A DNA stretch of 52,851 bases, taken from positions 1 to 52,851 of IMG/VR virus record IMGVR_UViG_3300023115_000025; one strand, 5' to 3'. Under the pieces are notes generated by a model. That model did not search any database. It had not been told where the DNA came from and saw only the letters and a list, made by a program, of their open reading frames with translations. Source of the stretch: a virus. Of this stretch, positions 22,909 to 31,503 are shown piece after piece. Within the stretch, counting starts at the first letter, position 1, and each line of letters starts with the position of its first letter. The position numbers and the translations under genes are program-made.

Positions 22909-23442
22909 TTATCTCCACTTTGGGTTAGGGTAAAATATTGTATCGCCTTCGCTATCGTCGAATAAGTACCAACAAGAATTATCTTTGCCGGTATGTTTAC
23001 TATTTTCTATCCATTTAACTCTACCTATACTAACAACTTTTTTCAGTTTTGTCAAGTAGGGAACTGCTTGTTTTGTATGAATCCAGTCTGCATCAAACAA
23101 AAACCATGTTGGTGCTTGTTTGGAGAAGTGTATAATCATTGGATGTAATAACCACCTAGACCAAGGTGGATTTGTTATTATAAAATCTGTTTTAAAAGGA
23201 ACTACCACATCAAACGCATCTTTCTTGCCAACCCAATCGCATTGTGGGTTGATATCTGTATGTCCAACAGAAATGCCGGGCGACAGAGACTGTAAATAAT
23301 TTACTAGTCTACCATCACCGGCACATGGTTCATAAAATTTGAAATGTTCTTTTGGTAAAAACGGAATTAATGGCTTAACTGCATCCATTGGTGTTGGATA
23401 GAAATCATTTTTTCTATGTTCAAATTCACTTCTTTTTCCCAT
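22909..23442 (-). CDS. Methyltransferase-fold protein (NPPW motif)
   Basis: 177 residues, a minimal Rossmann methyltransferase. FYEPCAGDGRLVNYL (about 38-52) is motif I (E-P-x-A-G-D-G), GHTDINPQCDW the second motif, and DFIITNPPWSRWLL (about 86-100) motif IV (NPPW). This order (SAM motif before NPPW) is that of alpha/gamma-type N6-adenine or N4-cytosine DNA methyltransferases. There is no clear separate target-recognition domain, so substrate (DNA, RNA or protein) is uncertain. It lies between regA and the YubB-like gene, 3 bp apart from the latter. Confidence 0.7.
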   Translation of the reverse strand: MGKRSEFEHRKNDFYPTPMDAVKPLIPFLPKEHFKFYEPCAGDGRLVNYLQSLSPGISVGHTDINPQCDWVGKKDAFDVVVPFKTDFIITNPPWSRWLLHPMIIHFSKQAPTWFLFDADWIHTKQAVPYLTKLKKVVSIGRVKWIENSKHTGKDNSCWYLFDDSEGDTIFYPNPKWR

Positions 23443-23457
23443 AATATAATACTCATT

Positions 23458-23847
23458 TTATTTTTTACGTCCAATGTTGTACTTGGGCACTAATTCCCAT
23501 TCATCCTTTTCTCTGTGAGATAAAACTTTTATCTGAGATAGTGGAGCGGCATCAAAATTATCCGCCCTACTAATTTTTATCAATCCCCATTCTTCGAGTA
23601 AATTTACAATTGCGTTTCTTCTTGATCTATCGTTATCCGAAAAATCAGAATTTTTTCCATCAAGTTTAAAAAGTTCTTTAAAATGCACAATATAATACTT
23701 ACCCTGTTTATGTAAAATGTGGCAAGATTGATAAAGTTTACGATCTTTTCTTGAAGCAACACCAATCCGTGTCAAGGTTTCTTTAATTTTAAGAAAATCT
23801 TCTTGATCCTTGAGTTCAACTTCTGTTAAAGTATCAAGTATACTCAT
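23458..23847 (-). CDS. regA: RegA translational repressor
   Basis: 129 residues (T4: 122). The RegA pattern is clear: LTEVELKDQEDFLKIKETLT, RIGVASRKDRKLYQSCHILH, KGKYYIVHFKELFKLDG, RSRRNAIVNLLEEWGLIKI. It binds start regions of early mRNAs to repress their translation, including its own and clamp-loader messages in T4. Position 62-regA-43 is as in T4, but here about 3.3 kb of extra genes separate regA from 43. Confidence 0.93.
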   Translation of the reverse strand: MSILDTLTEVELKDQEDFLKIKETLTRIGVASRKDRKLYQSCHILHKQGKYYIVHFKELFKLDGKNSDFSDNDRSRRNAIVNLLEEWGLIKISRADNFDAAPLSQIKVLSHREKDEWELVPKYNIGRKK

Positions 23848-23856
23848 AACATTCTC

Positions 23857-24243
23857 CTATCCGCCTTTATTCAATTTGCTTTTTATATATTCAATTTGTT
23901 CATCATTTAGTATTTTAAGAGCTTCTTCTGCCCTCTCATTATTGTAGCCATAATATTCTTTTACATAATCTAGATCACTATGGATACTTTTTTTCGCCCA
24001 AGGTGAAAATCTTTTTCTTGGACGTATACTATTTAGTAAATAATCAAACTGAAGTTTATTATCTATAAGCGGATATTGGTTTACTTCATTTGCAAACAAA
24101 ATCGTATCTTGGTGATACGAGAAGTTGCGATTTATCATAAATGCTTTATAATTCTTCTCCCACATTTCATCTTCTGTGTCCAGCAATCTCTTTTTAGTAC
24201 TAGAGATTGCTGGCACATAATCTTTAAACAAATCATAACTCAT
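23857..24243 (-). CDS. 62: Clamp-loader small subunit gp62
   Basis: 128 residues from ATG 24243, overlapping the gp44 stop by 4 bp (ATGA); T4 gp62 is 187 residues, and marine versions are shorter. SYDLFKDYVPAISSTKKRLL then NRNFSYHQDTILFANEVN and SIRPRKRFSPWAKK match marine phage gp62. It assembles with gp44 to load the gp45 clamp. Translational coupling with gp44 is expected. Confidence 0.85.
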   Translation of the reverse strand: MSYDLFKDYVPAISSTKKRLLDTEDEMWEKNYKAFMINRNFSYHQDTILFANEVNQYPLIDNKLQFDYLLNSIRPRKRFSPWAKKSIHSDLDYVKEYYGYNNERAEEALKILNDEQIEYIKSKLNKGG

Positions 24244-25175
24244 TTCCAATCACACTCCACCATCAATTCGGTGAGACATGCAACCAGATTTATTTCTTGA
24301 TCTGCAACAAACGCTGATTTGTATTGATAGTCAGCAATTGTAACGACAGCCTGGGGAATAGAAGCGTGATTGAGGTGCTCATACAAACCATCGTAAATAG
24401 TTCTAAAAATAATAGTTGGGTCATTATCTACATTCTCCACTACCCATTTTCTCATTTCAGTAAACTTGCGAGACTTTAATAACTCTGCAAGGTCTTTCAT
24501 TTTTAAGTCGCCAAGATTTACAAGCAATCCTTCATCAATTCTTCCACTTGCAGAATATCTTTGCAACTCATTTAACACTCTCCTCCAATCGGGAAAATGT
24601 TTTTGGATTAATTGTGCAATAACTATTTTGTTAAAGTCCACACCCTCATCCACTAAGATATTACACACTCTTTTAAAGAAAGATGCCATTATCTTATCTT
24701 TTTCAGAATTTGAAATCTTAAACTCAATTGTAGAACATCTACTGTGTAAAGGTTCGATTATGCGATTTTTAAAATTACACGTTAGAATAAACCTACAATT
24801 ACCAGCAAACTCCTCTATAAACCCACGTAGCGCAGGCTGTGTTGACTGTGGATTAAGGTAATCAGCCTCATCAAGTATGACCACCTTACCATCACTTGAG
24901 AAACTAACAGTGGAGGCATAATGTCTAATTTTAGTTCTGAGAGTGTCTATGTTTCCATCCTCGGAACCGTTAATTAACATGTGGTCAAGACCCATTTCAT
25001 TACACAGAGCCTTTGCAACCGTTGTTTTACCAACACCGGCAGAACCTGACAATAACAAATTGGGCAATTCTTTGTTTTCTACAAACTCTTTAAATGTAGA
25101 TTTAAGATCATTTGGTAGGATACATTCATCTATAGTTTTAGGGCGATATTTTTCAACCCACAAAAATTCACTCAT
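24240..25175 (-). CDS. 44: Clamp-loader ATPase gp44
   Basis: 311 residues (T4: 319). RFC/AAA+ motifs: WVEKYRPKTIDECILP at the N terminus, Walker A GSAGVGKTTVA, Walker B VVILDEADYLNP, sensor 1 FILTCNFKNRI and the SRC motif HSRCSTIEF, which is the arginine-finger region. A C-terminal collar domain follows. It loads the gp45 clamp with gp62. Located between gp45 and gp62 in the T4 order. Confidence 0.95.
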   Translation of the reverse strand: MSEFLWVEKYRPKTIDECILPNDLKSTFKEFVENKELPNLLLSGSAGVGKTTVAKALCNEMGLDHMLINGSEDGNIDTLRTKIRHYASTVSFSSDGKVVILDEADYLNPQSTQPALRGFIEEFAGNCRFILTCNFKNRIIEPLHSRCSTIEFKISNSEKDKIMASFFKRVCNILVDEGVDFNKIVIAQLIQKHFPDWRRVLNELQRYSASGRIDEGLLVNLGDLKMKDLAELLKSRKFTEMRKWVVENVDNDPTIIFRTIYDGLYEHLNHASIPQAVVTIADYQYKSAFVADQEINLVACLTELMVECDWK

Positions 25176-25185
25176 TACCTACCTC

Positions 25186-25881
25186 TCAATCTTCGTATTT
25201 CGAATCTTGTTCGAGAGTCACCCAATATTGAATTGCCTTTATATGATGTCGGAATGTTGAAATTTTATTCCTCGAAACAGAAACATTATAATCACCTTCG
25301 ATTAGTTTCATATTCTCAGCTCGGAAATACATTTGAAAGTTTGCATTACTTTCACCAACTGGTTCTTTTGCAATATCAGTTGTATCTGATTTTTTATCTA
25401 GAGCAACAAAATTAATTATACCATCCTCTGTCATAAGAGCATAATCAGGCAAAGAATTAATAGACGCAACTTTACTAATAGTGGAAAGAGTTGCATTTGT
25501 TAGAGTCACATTAACATCATAATCTTTAATCTCTTTTGCATCATCTGGATTATTTTTAGAATCATCCATTTTAAATGTGGTTGTTGGATGGACAATGATA
25601 GATGGATCTGCTGCCATAAATTTATATGTTTTACTTCCATTAGACATCAATACATACTTTTCATGGAATTCTAATTCTGGATAGATAGACAAATTACCAA
25701 GGAAACGAGGCAAATCATAGATACCAAACTGTACAGGAAACTCTTCTTCAATATCAGCTGATGCAAGAATATTTCTCATCACCGACATGGTAGATAATCT
25801 ATTGCCAGGATTAATTAGAATAGATTGATTGATATTTGCAAAGTTTCGCAAAACCAATTGAGTTTGTTCACTTATTTTCAT
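25186..25881 (-). CDS. 45: Sliding clamp gp45
   Basis: 231 residues from ATG 25881 (T4: 228). The start MKISEQTQLVLRNFANINQS aligns with T4 MKLSKDTTALLKNFATIN, so an upstream start at 25896 is rejected. Other matches: FGIYDLPRFLGNLSIYP, MAADPSIIVHP (T4 AADPSTVVAP), and FRAENMKLIEGDYNVSVS. It is the processivity clamp for gp43 and the mobile enhancer of late transcription with gp55. It overlaps the 53-residue ORF by 14 bp. Confidence 0.92.
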   Translation of the reverse strand: MKISEQTQLVLRNFANINQSILINPGNRLSTMSVMRNILASADIEEEFPVQFGIYDLPRFLGNLSIYPELEFHEKYVLMSNGSKTYKFMAADPSIIVHPTTTFKMDDSKNNPDDAKEIKDYDVNVTLTNATLSTISKVASINSLPDYALMTEDGIINFVALDKKSDTTDIAKEPVGESNANFQMYFRAENMKLIEGDYNVSVSRNKISTFRHHIKAIQYWVTLEQDSKYED

Positions 25882-26029
25882 TTTCAATAACTCCATATTT
25901 CATTTTAAGATAATTAGAAATGGTCAAATTTTCTTTACTAGCCATTTTTTTCACATATTCTTTTCTGCCCTTGCTGAGTTTTTTGTAATCTCTATCCAAG
26001 TTATCAGAATGTTTCAGATTAATGCTCAT
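25868..26029 (-). CDS. 53-residue basic ORF upstream of gp45
   Basis: A 53-codon ORF (MSINLKHSDNLDRDYKKLSK...) from ATG 26029 (GGAG 6 nt upstream) to TGA at 25868. It overlaps the DUF3310 gene by 11 bp and gp45 by 14 bp. Highly Lys-rich (RKEYVKKMASKENLTI). It lies where T4 carries small genes 45.1/45.2 but similarity is not established. Tight overlap and a good ribosome site favour a real, coupled small gene. Confidence 0.5.
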   Translation of the reverse strand: MSINLKHSDNLDRDYKKLSKGRKEYVKKMASKENLTISNYLKMKYGVIENENK

Positions 26030-26312
26030 CATTTTCTCCATACATTAAATCATGATTGTATAGCGCCAGTATACCATAATGTATGATTTTTAGCAAGTCT
26101 TTTCTGAAATCTTTTTCGGTCTCGCCTTTTTTACCATACCTCTGAGAATACTTTACAACATTACCTAAACAAAACCCAGCACCATGACCATTGTCTATGA
26201 TAACTTCAGTCGATTGTAGTTTTGAACTTGAGTAATGTTGATCGTATGTTAGATCAATGTATTGCCTGATTTCCTCAAGCAATACATCTTCGTTAAATTT
26301 ATAGTCTATCAT
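26019..26312 (-). CDS. DUF3310-like protein
   Basis: 97 residues. The GAGFCLGNVVKYSQRYGKKG block followed by a DLLKIIHYGILAL helix matches the DUF3310 family of phage small proteins (also called SaV-like nucleotide kinases). AAAGGAGGAAT precedes the ATG. It is probably linked to nucleotide metabolism or replication, but the biochemical role is not established. It sits between the CobS-like ATPase and the clamp gene. Confidence 0.75.
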   Translation of the reverse strand: MIDYKFNEDVLLEEIRQYIDLTYDQHYSSSKLQSTEVIIDNGHGAGFCLGNVVKYSQRYGKKGETEKDFRKDLLKIIHYGILALYNHDLMYGENDEH

Positions 26313-26321
26313 ATTCCTCCT

Positions 26322-27470
26322 TTAAAATGGGCAATCTTCTTCTGTAGCATAATCTTCGTTTACTTCTGATGTTTCTGTTTCAAAAACATCATCAGAGATT
26401 TTCTGATATAGGTCAACAAAAGAAGTTTTTGTATCTTCGTCAAAACGATTAGTACACAATTCTACAGACTTTACACGGTCTTTGAAAATTGAGAAAGTTT
26501 CGACAATGTGAACCAAACGGCGAGTAGAGATAATTTCATCAATACCACCATCAGCAAAAGTTTTGCGAATAGTTTGAGCCCAAACTGTAAGATTTTCTAC
26601 AAACTCATCATCTTGTAGTCCAAAAGATGCAAGCACTTTTGTGAGAATTTTTTTCTCGACAACTTGTGATGGATATTCTTGTTCGAAAGTAATTTTGAAA
26701 CGTTCCAGAAACGCCTCATTCATTACGTTAGTACCGATGAAACGTCCATCATCAGAACCTTTACCTTTAGTGTTTGCAGTTGCGACAACTGTAAATCCAG
26801 GCGCTGGTTTTACAAACCGATTATCTTTTTTGAGATAAACACCTTTACCATCAATGATGGACTGGAGACACATAATTTTGTTTGATGCAAGGTCAACTTC
26901 ATCAAGTACAAGTACTGCACCAGATTCCATCGCACGAACTACAGGTCCAGCAACAAAGGTCACATTACCATCAATTAGAGTTTTGTCACCAAGAAGGTCT
27001 GACTCATCAGTTTCGACAGTGATAGGGACAATAATACATTCACGTTTCAACTGAGCACAAGCTTGTTGTGTACCGAATGTTTTACCATTACCAGACATAC
27101 CAGTAATAAAAACTGGATAAAAGATTTTTGATTTGATAATAGTTTTGAGATCATCAAAAAAACCAAACTTGACAAAGTTAGGGTCTTTCTCTGGAACAAG
27201 AGACTCAGAATGAGATAGGTCAACACTCATTGCTTGTTTCAAGGGAGCTGGTGTTACATGGACTGGAGCGTTAACAACAACTCCACCATCATTCATTAGT
27301 GGTAATTTGTATTTACCACGACTAACCCGATATTCATCAGATTTTAACCAAGCAGGATCGGGCAATTTGTGTACCTTTGCCAGATTGTTGATTTGAGTGC
27401 GAGATAATACGTCAGTATTAAATTCGCGTTGCGCAACTTCGATAAAAGTTTTGCGAGATTCTAAGTTCAT
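26322..27470 (-). CDS. MoxR/CobS-like AAA+ ATPase
   Basis: 382 residues from ATG 27470 (GGAG site); the reading from 27503 lacks one. The N terminus (RKTFIEVAQREFNTDVLSRT, QINNLAKVHKLPDPAWLKS) is the small helical region seen in marine-phage CobS-like proteins. AAA+ core: Walker A GMSGNGKT (about 124-131), Walker B VLVLDEVDLAS, sensor VVATANTKGKG, and NEAFLERF for the arginine finger. Marine phages often carry this gene under the name cobS, but pairing with a VWA protein just upstream points to a MoxR-type chaperone or remodelling machine rather than proven cobaltochelatase. Confidence 0.85.
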   Translation of the reverse strand: MNLESRKTFIEVAQREFNTDVLSRTQINNLAKVHKLPDPAWLKSDEYRVSRGKYKLPLMNDGGVVVNAPVHVTPAPLKQAMSVDLSHSESLVPEKDPNFVKFGFFDDLKTIIKSKIFYPVFITGMSGNGKTFGTQQACAQLKRECIIVPITVETDESDLLGDKTLIDGNVTFVAGPVVRAMESGAVLVLDEVDLASNKIMCLQSIIDGKGVYLKKDNRFVKPAPGFTVVATANTKGKGSDDGRFIGTNVMNEAFLERFKITFEQEYPSQVVEKKILTKVLASFGLQDDEFVENLTVWAQTIRKTFADGGIDEIISTRRLVHIVETFSIFKDRVKSVELCTNRFDEDTKTSFVDLYQKISDDVFETETSEVNEDYATEEDCPF

Positions 27471-27513
27471 ATTTTCACTCCGTTCATTACGAATCATCAT
27501 CAATTACATATAT

Positions 27514-27542
27514 ATTGAACCACATATGCTCGGCATTGTCAA
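27514..27542 (-). promoter_or_regulatory. Promoter of the CobS-like gene (TGCTTGACA-type)
   Basis: Minus strand TTGACA at 27542-27537, 17-bp spacer, TTCAAT at 27519-27514 and a following ATA. The -35 is part of TGCTTGACA, and the -10 region GGTTCAATATA is repeated before the partner VWA gene (29792-29820). The weak -10 suggests an activator or a modified polymerase. Confidence 0.5.
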
Positions 27543-27546
27543 GCAG

Positions 27547-29766
27547 TTATTTCACCAATTCAACAAATTTGTTCAAAAGTTGGCGATTTGTTTTTTTAGA
27601 CTTGTTATGTTTTGCAAAATTGCGAACAACTTGACTTTTAGTCATAGAAGAATTTACATTCAAATTTTCGTCTTTAGTATCTGTCGGTTGGATTATAAAG
27701 TAATTATTATAACCGGCATTGGTGACAGAAACAAATCCATTTTCGCGGATTTTTTTACGACCATTGGACATCAATTCTTTACTTTTGGTACTATAAATTG
27801 TTTCTTCCGCAACATAGTTTTCCATCGCATATTTTAGTTCACGTTTGTTTGAACAAAGCATAAAACCAATTGCATTCATATTATGACAATCTCGCATATG
27901 TTCAACCATTGCACTAGTAAATTGCCCACCGTCTGGATTATGAACTAGAATTTTATTATGGATTTTATCTCGAATGATTTGTTGACGGCGGCGCCAAGGA
28001 TAATTATTAATATCACAGGCTAGATATTTGTCATTGCTGGAATGACGTAAAACATATGATGTTCCATTGTCACCACCATCTGTCAATACTACCATGTTGA
28101 CTTTTTCAACACCGGATTTTTTCACAAACACTGGAATGTGTTGGTGCAAAATCAAAAGACTATCATTTAATGGTGTTGTACAATAATCATCATACGTCAA
28201 ATTAGGCCGGCACCATCCATAACCAGTATCCATAGAACGAGTAAGTTGCAAAAGTAAATTTGCATTCTTTTTGAAATTTTGATTATTCATTTCACTAGAA
28301 AGTAAGTTGCGCAGAGCAACTTCTTTTTTGGGGATCCAAGAGTTGATATCCACAGATGATAGGTAATTTTGAAAATCTTCATTTGATTTTGTTTCATTCC
28401 AATGGGCAGGATTGTCACTAAAACTGAAAACATCAAACGCAATACCAACACGGCGACAGAAGGTAGCTAATGTGATAGTTTGTTTCATAGTAGAATACAT
28501 AGAGCCATGCATCGAACCAGACCAATCAACTAACATAACCATACCATGATTTTTACCTTCTGGCACAACTACTTTGCGTTGGAAGATGTCTTCATTAATT
28601 TGATAACTCCAAAGTTTCCCAGAGTTAATATTACCACTTTTATGTGATGTAGAATTGGCGGCAGCACGGGCGGCCTTTTTCATTTCAAACTCTTTAACCA
28701 AGTATGAAATTGTCTTTTGATTTTCTTTTAGAAATTCTTCATAGAGATTTTTAGTTGAGTCAACATTAAATTGGTTTTCAAGTTGAACACTAACTGTTTT
28801 CCAATGCACAACATGATTTGACAAATTTTTGATAGGAGTAATGTTAGCATATTTAAAATTGTTTCTTGAGTCTGTAGAAACCATAGTTTTCAGACCCTGT
28901 TGCAGTGCATCATCAGTTTTAGATTCTAATTCATCATTATCAACAACTGAAACTGTTTCTACTTCGGAAACACCGTCATTCATATCATCAGTATCAGACT
29001 CATCTTCAGTTTCTGTTTCAGATGTTTCTTCCGAAGTGTCATTGTTATTTGAATTTTCTCCGCCTTCCATGTCACCAGATTCTTCAGAATTGTCTGAACC
29101 AGTATCTTGTGTTTCTTCGTCAGACTCATCTGCATCAAAAAGAATTGGATTTGTCATGGTAGTTTGAGTTTGGTTATCTTCTTTATTGTCTTTCAAGAAA
29201 TTGTAAAGTTCTTCTGCAAGGTCTGCAACTTCATCAAAAGTTTTTAACTTTTCAATTTTACGAACCCAATGCAATTCATCTTCGTTAAACCAATCCGATT
29301 CAACCAACATCTGAGCTGCGGAAACTTTAAACCAAATATTGATACGGTCAATCAAATTGATTTTACTAGGAGAAACATCTTTGACACCAAAGAAATCTTT
29401 GTCCCAAAGTTCTTGATAACCTTTGATAAACGCGGTCCGCAATCCAGCAAACTTTTGTTTCTGTAGTTTTTCGATACGAGCATCTTCGATAACATTTACG
29501 AAACCATGTGACGAACGAGCGGAAGCTTCAGTCAATGCCTCTTCGCCAGCGGGAGTAAACAGTGCGTGTGCAACTTCGTGTCCTACCAAAAGGTCATAAA
29601 GTTCTTCACTCATATCTTTCCAAACTGGTAGTGTCAATATACGATGTTTAACATCAAACATCGCAGTTTCGACGTTTTGATGTTCAACCGTAATATCTTC
29701 TTCGGACATCAGTTTTGCAAGTAATGTCTTAGACTCTTTTGTAAACATTGTATTAGAACTAATCAT
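27547..29766 (-). CDS. HEXXH plus VWA protein (CobT/MoxR-partner-like)
   Basis: 739 residues. HEVAH (63-67) with VIEDARIE (92-99) suggests a zinc metallopeptidase. A strongly acidic Ser/Thr-rich linker spans about 211-285. A VWA domain follows with MIDAS DWSGSMHGS (414-422) and a later VVLTDGGDNG. This combination (zinc site, acidic linker, VWA, and an AAA+ gene next door) is like CobT/BchD-type partners of AAA+ motors. In marine phages it is usually annotated as peptidase. It may unfold or process a target with the AAA+ gene. GGGAG precedes ATG 29766. Confidence 0.8.
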   Translation of the reverse strand: MISSNTMFTKESKTLLAKLMSEEDITVEHQNVETAMFDVKHRILTLPVWKDMSEELYDLLVGHEVAHALFTPAGEEALTEASARSSHGFVNVIEDARIEKLQKQKFAGLRTAFIKGYQELWDKDFFGVKDVSPSKINLIDRINIWFKVSAAQMLVESDWFNEDELHWVRKIEKLKTFDEVADLAEELYNFLKDNKEDNQTQTTMTNPILFDADESDEETQDTGSDNSEESGDMEGGENSNNNDTSEETSETETEDESDTDDMNDGVSEVETVSVVDNDELESKTDDALQQGLKTMVSTDSRNNFKYANITPIKNLSNHVVHWKTVSVQLENQFNVDSTKNLYEEFLKENQKTISYLVKEFEMKKAARAAANSTSHKSGNINSGKLWSYQINEDIFQRKVVVPEGKNHGMVMLVDWSGSMHGSMYSTMKQTITLATFCRRVGIAFDVFSFSDNPAHWNETKSNEDFQNYLSSVDINSWIPKKEVALRNLLSSEMNNQNFKKNANLLLQLTRSMDTGYGWCRPNLTYDDYCTTPLNDSLLILHQHIPVFVKKSGVEKVNMVVLTDGGDNGTSYVLRHSSNDKYLACDINNYPWRRRQQIIRDKIHNKILVHNPDGGQFTSAMVEHMRDCHNMNAIGFMLCSNKRELKYAMENYVAEETIYSTKSKELMSNGRKKIRENGFVSVTNAGYNNYFIIQPTDTKDENLNVNSSMTKSQVVRNFAKHNKSKKTNRQLLNKFVELVK

Positions 29767-29791
29767 AGATAAACTCCCGAATCACAAGTAT

Positions 29792-29820
29792 ATTGAACCA
29801 TATTCTACTGATTCTGTCAA
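29792..29820 (-). promoter_or_regulatory. Promoter of the VWA gene (TGCTTGACA-type)
   Basis: Minus strand TTGACA at 29820-29815, 17-bp spacer, TTCAAT at 29797-29792. It shares TGCTTGACA and GGTTCAATATA with the promoter before the CobS-like gene, implying co-regulation of the pair. Confidence 0.5.
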
Positions 29821-29827
29821 GCACTAT

Positions 29828-31168
29828 TTAAAAGAAACTATCTAAACTAACAACTCTTTTGTGTCGAAATAAATCTAAGTCACTCTTTCCCTTACGAAAA
29901 GTCCAAACATTTTCCATATAAACTTTGTTCATAAAATTATTCATTTTTTCTTTATCAAAGTTTCCATCTTCATCAGAAAACACCGACTTACCCTGTGGTC
30001 GTTGCATAATTCTCATACCAATCTGACCTAAAAAATTATCTTTTAATTCATCTACAAGTTCATCACCAGAGCGATATCTTTTACCTTTGATTTTAGGATC
30101 CATAATGTTAATCAACATATGTCCACCATCACTCAATGAATTAAATGTATTTACAGAAACTGGTAGATAAAAATCATCTCTCCAAGCCTCATACTCATTA
30201 AATTTCGCCCACGATTGATCTTCAGAATGTTCACCACCTTCGTTATATCTTTCTGTAGAAAAATATGGTGGCGATGTAAATGCACAATCTACATTTTCAA
30301 TTTCATCCCATGGCATATTCTCTGCACCACTGCGATACATTCTTACTGATTTTAAATTGCCATCTAATACCCACATATTACCATCTTCATGAATACTATA
30401 TTGATTACCAATGAGTTTAGAATATTCTATAGCCTGAAGTTTGTAATTTTCAAATGTATTTGGATTTGGGTCACAACCAATATAGTAAGTGGCATTCGAG
30501 GCAAAGAAACCACACAGTCTATCTCCCCACCCCATAGATGTGTCCAAAACAGTTTTTGCATTAGACATCTCATAGATACACTTTGCCACTATTGGTTTAA
30601 ACTGCGTGGCAATATATGTACCAAGGCGAAATGCCATCATATATTGTTTAGGTGTTAACTCCCAACTGTCATTCACGCCCCGCCAGATTGGGCCAAAGAC
30701 CCCCCAAATATTGTCTCCTTCATTCCATCTATCTACTGGAGATCTAAATCCATATGAACCACAGGCCATTCGCAATTTGTTTTGAAAGTAATCACTAGCC
30801 TCATTGAATGTTGATGGAGCATCAATCATACCCAAACCATATTCTGCATAGGAATATTTGTAATCGTCATACTTTTCTAAGACTTCTTTTTGCATATTTT
30901 CTTGTGGTTGAATATATGTAGAATAGTCAACTTTTCTTAACTTACGAAAAGTGTTTACAAACTCTTCGTATGAAAACTCTTTATATGGAAATGGTGGTTT
31001 ATTATCTGTAATATACTTTGCAAGTACTTTTCTGAATAATTCTTTACCGTAAGCTTCGGTAATTTTACCAAACAAATTACTATCCATCACAGGTAATCCG
31101 TCTGCGTTTTTACATTTGTCTAATACATTATAAAGTTCATTATCTAAATTATCAATTGTTTCAATCAT
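29828..31168 (-). CDS. DNA methyltransferase-like protein (SPPYF motif)
   Basis: 446 residues from ATG 31168, which overlaps the preceding stop by 4 bp (ATGA); the longer start at 31264 would overlap the upstream gene by 100 bp and add a basic, unconserved tail. TVLDTSMGWGDRLCGFFA is SAM motif I, IGCDPNPNTFENY the acidic loop and AFTSPPYFSTERYNEGGEHS motif IV. Catalytic layout is that of amino-methyltransferases with motif I before IV. It has a paralogue at 34137-35375 with the same SPPY-x3-E-x-Y-x2-GGE-x-S pattern. The target is unknown; DNA modification against restriction is a reasonable guess. Confidence 0.75.
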   Translation of the reverse strand: MIETIDNLDNELYNVLDKCKNADGLPVMDSNLFGKITEAYGKELFRKVLAKYITDNKPPFPYKEFSYEEFVNTFRKLRKVDYSTYIQPQENMQKEVLEKYDDYKYSYAEYGLGMIDAPSTFNEASDYFQNKLRMACGSYGFRSPVDRWNEGDNIWGVFGPIWRGVNDSWELTPKQYMMAFRLGTYIATQFKPIVAKCIYEMSNAKTVLDTSMGWGDRLCGFFASNATYYIGCDPNPNTFENYKLQAIEYSKLIGNQYSIHEDGNMWVLDGNLKSVRMYRSGAENMPWDEIENVDCAFTSPPYFSTERYNEGGEHSEDQSWAKFNEYEAWRDDFYLPVSVNTFNSLSDGGHMLINIMDPKIKGKRYRSGDELVDELKDNFLGQIGMRIMQRPQGKSVFSDEDGNFDKEKMNNFMNKVYMENVWTFRKGKSDLDLFRHKRVVSLDSFF

Positions 31169-31503
31169 ACGGTAATGTCCACTATACTCTTTTGTTCTTT
31201 TTCGTTTCCTATTTTTTGATCTATGTACGCTCTTAGTTTTAGATTTTTTACAAGTCCTAACCACATTTGTTGTTTTTCATAAAACTGTTTTAACATATCC
31301 ATATTAACTGAGGCTCTTGTTGCTGCCTCTACCACTCTACGAGGTTCAGTTTTGGGTGGCATAATATTTTCTGCATTTGGATATGTGTGTGCAGTAAAAG
31401 GCATTTGTTTTGATATGCCCTGCAACGATTTATCTCCCTCAGTGAAAGGCATCGAACTATTCCCTTGCAACATTTGTTGTTGTTTTATTATATGAGTTTC
31501 CAT
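31165..31503 (-). CDS. Small hypothetical protein between methyltransferases
   Basis: 112 residues, beginning METHIIKQQQMLQGNSSMPF. The N-terminal half is low-complexity with two MPFT-containing blocks (MPFTEGDKSLQG and MPFTAHTYPN); the C-terminal half is helical (MLKQFYEKQQMWLGLVKNLK). It overlaps the upstream methyltransferase gene by 47 bp and the next by 4 bp (ATGA), the latter supporting reality. Function unknown. Confidence 0.5.
   Translation of the reverse strand: METHIIKQQQMLQGNSSMPFTEGDKSLQGISKQMPFTAHTYPNAENIMPPKTEPRRVVEAATRASVNMDMLKQFYEKQQMWLGLVKNLKLRAYIDQKIGNEKEQKSIVDITV

Noticed and set aside
25882-25896. Earlier start for gp45
   Set aside because: The protein from ATG 25881 aligns at its first residue with T4 gp45 and has a correctly spaced GGAG; five extra residues would have no support.
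26322-27470. Confident annotation as cobaltochelatase subunit CobS
   Set aside because: Motifs establish only a MoxR/CobS-type AAA+ ATPase. No other cobalamin genes are seen, and the partner carries a peptidase-like HEXXH site, so the metabolic label is not supported by this sequence alone.
31169-31264. Longer start for the 446-residue methyltransferase
   Set aside because: The extra 32 residues are a Lys/Arg-rich run that overlaps the upstream gene by 100 bp. The ATG at 31168 forms an ATGA overlap as seen throughout this genome.
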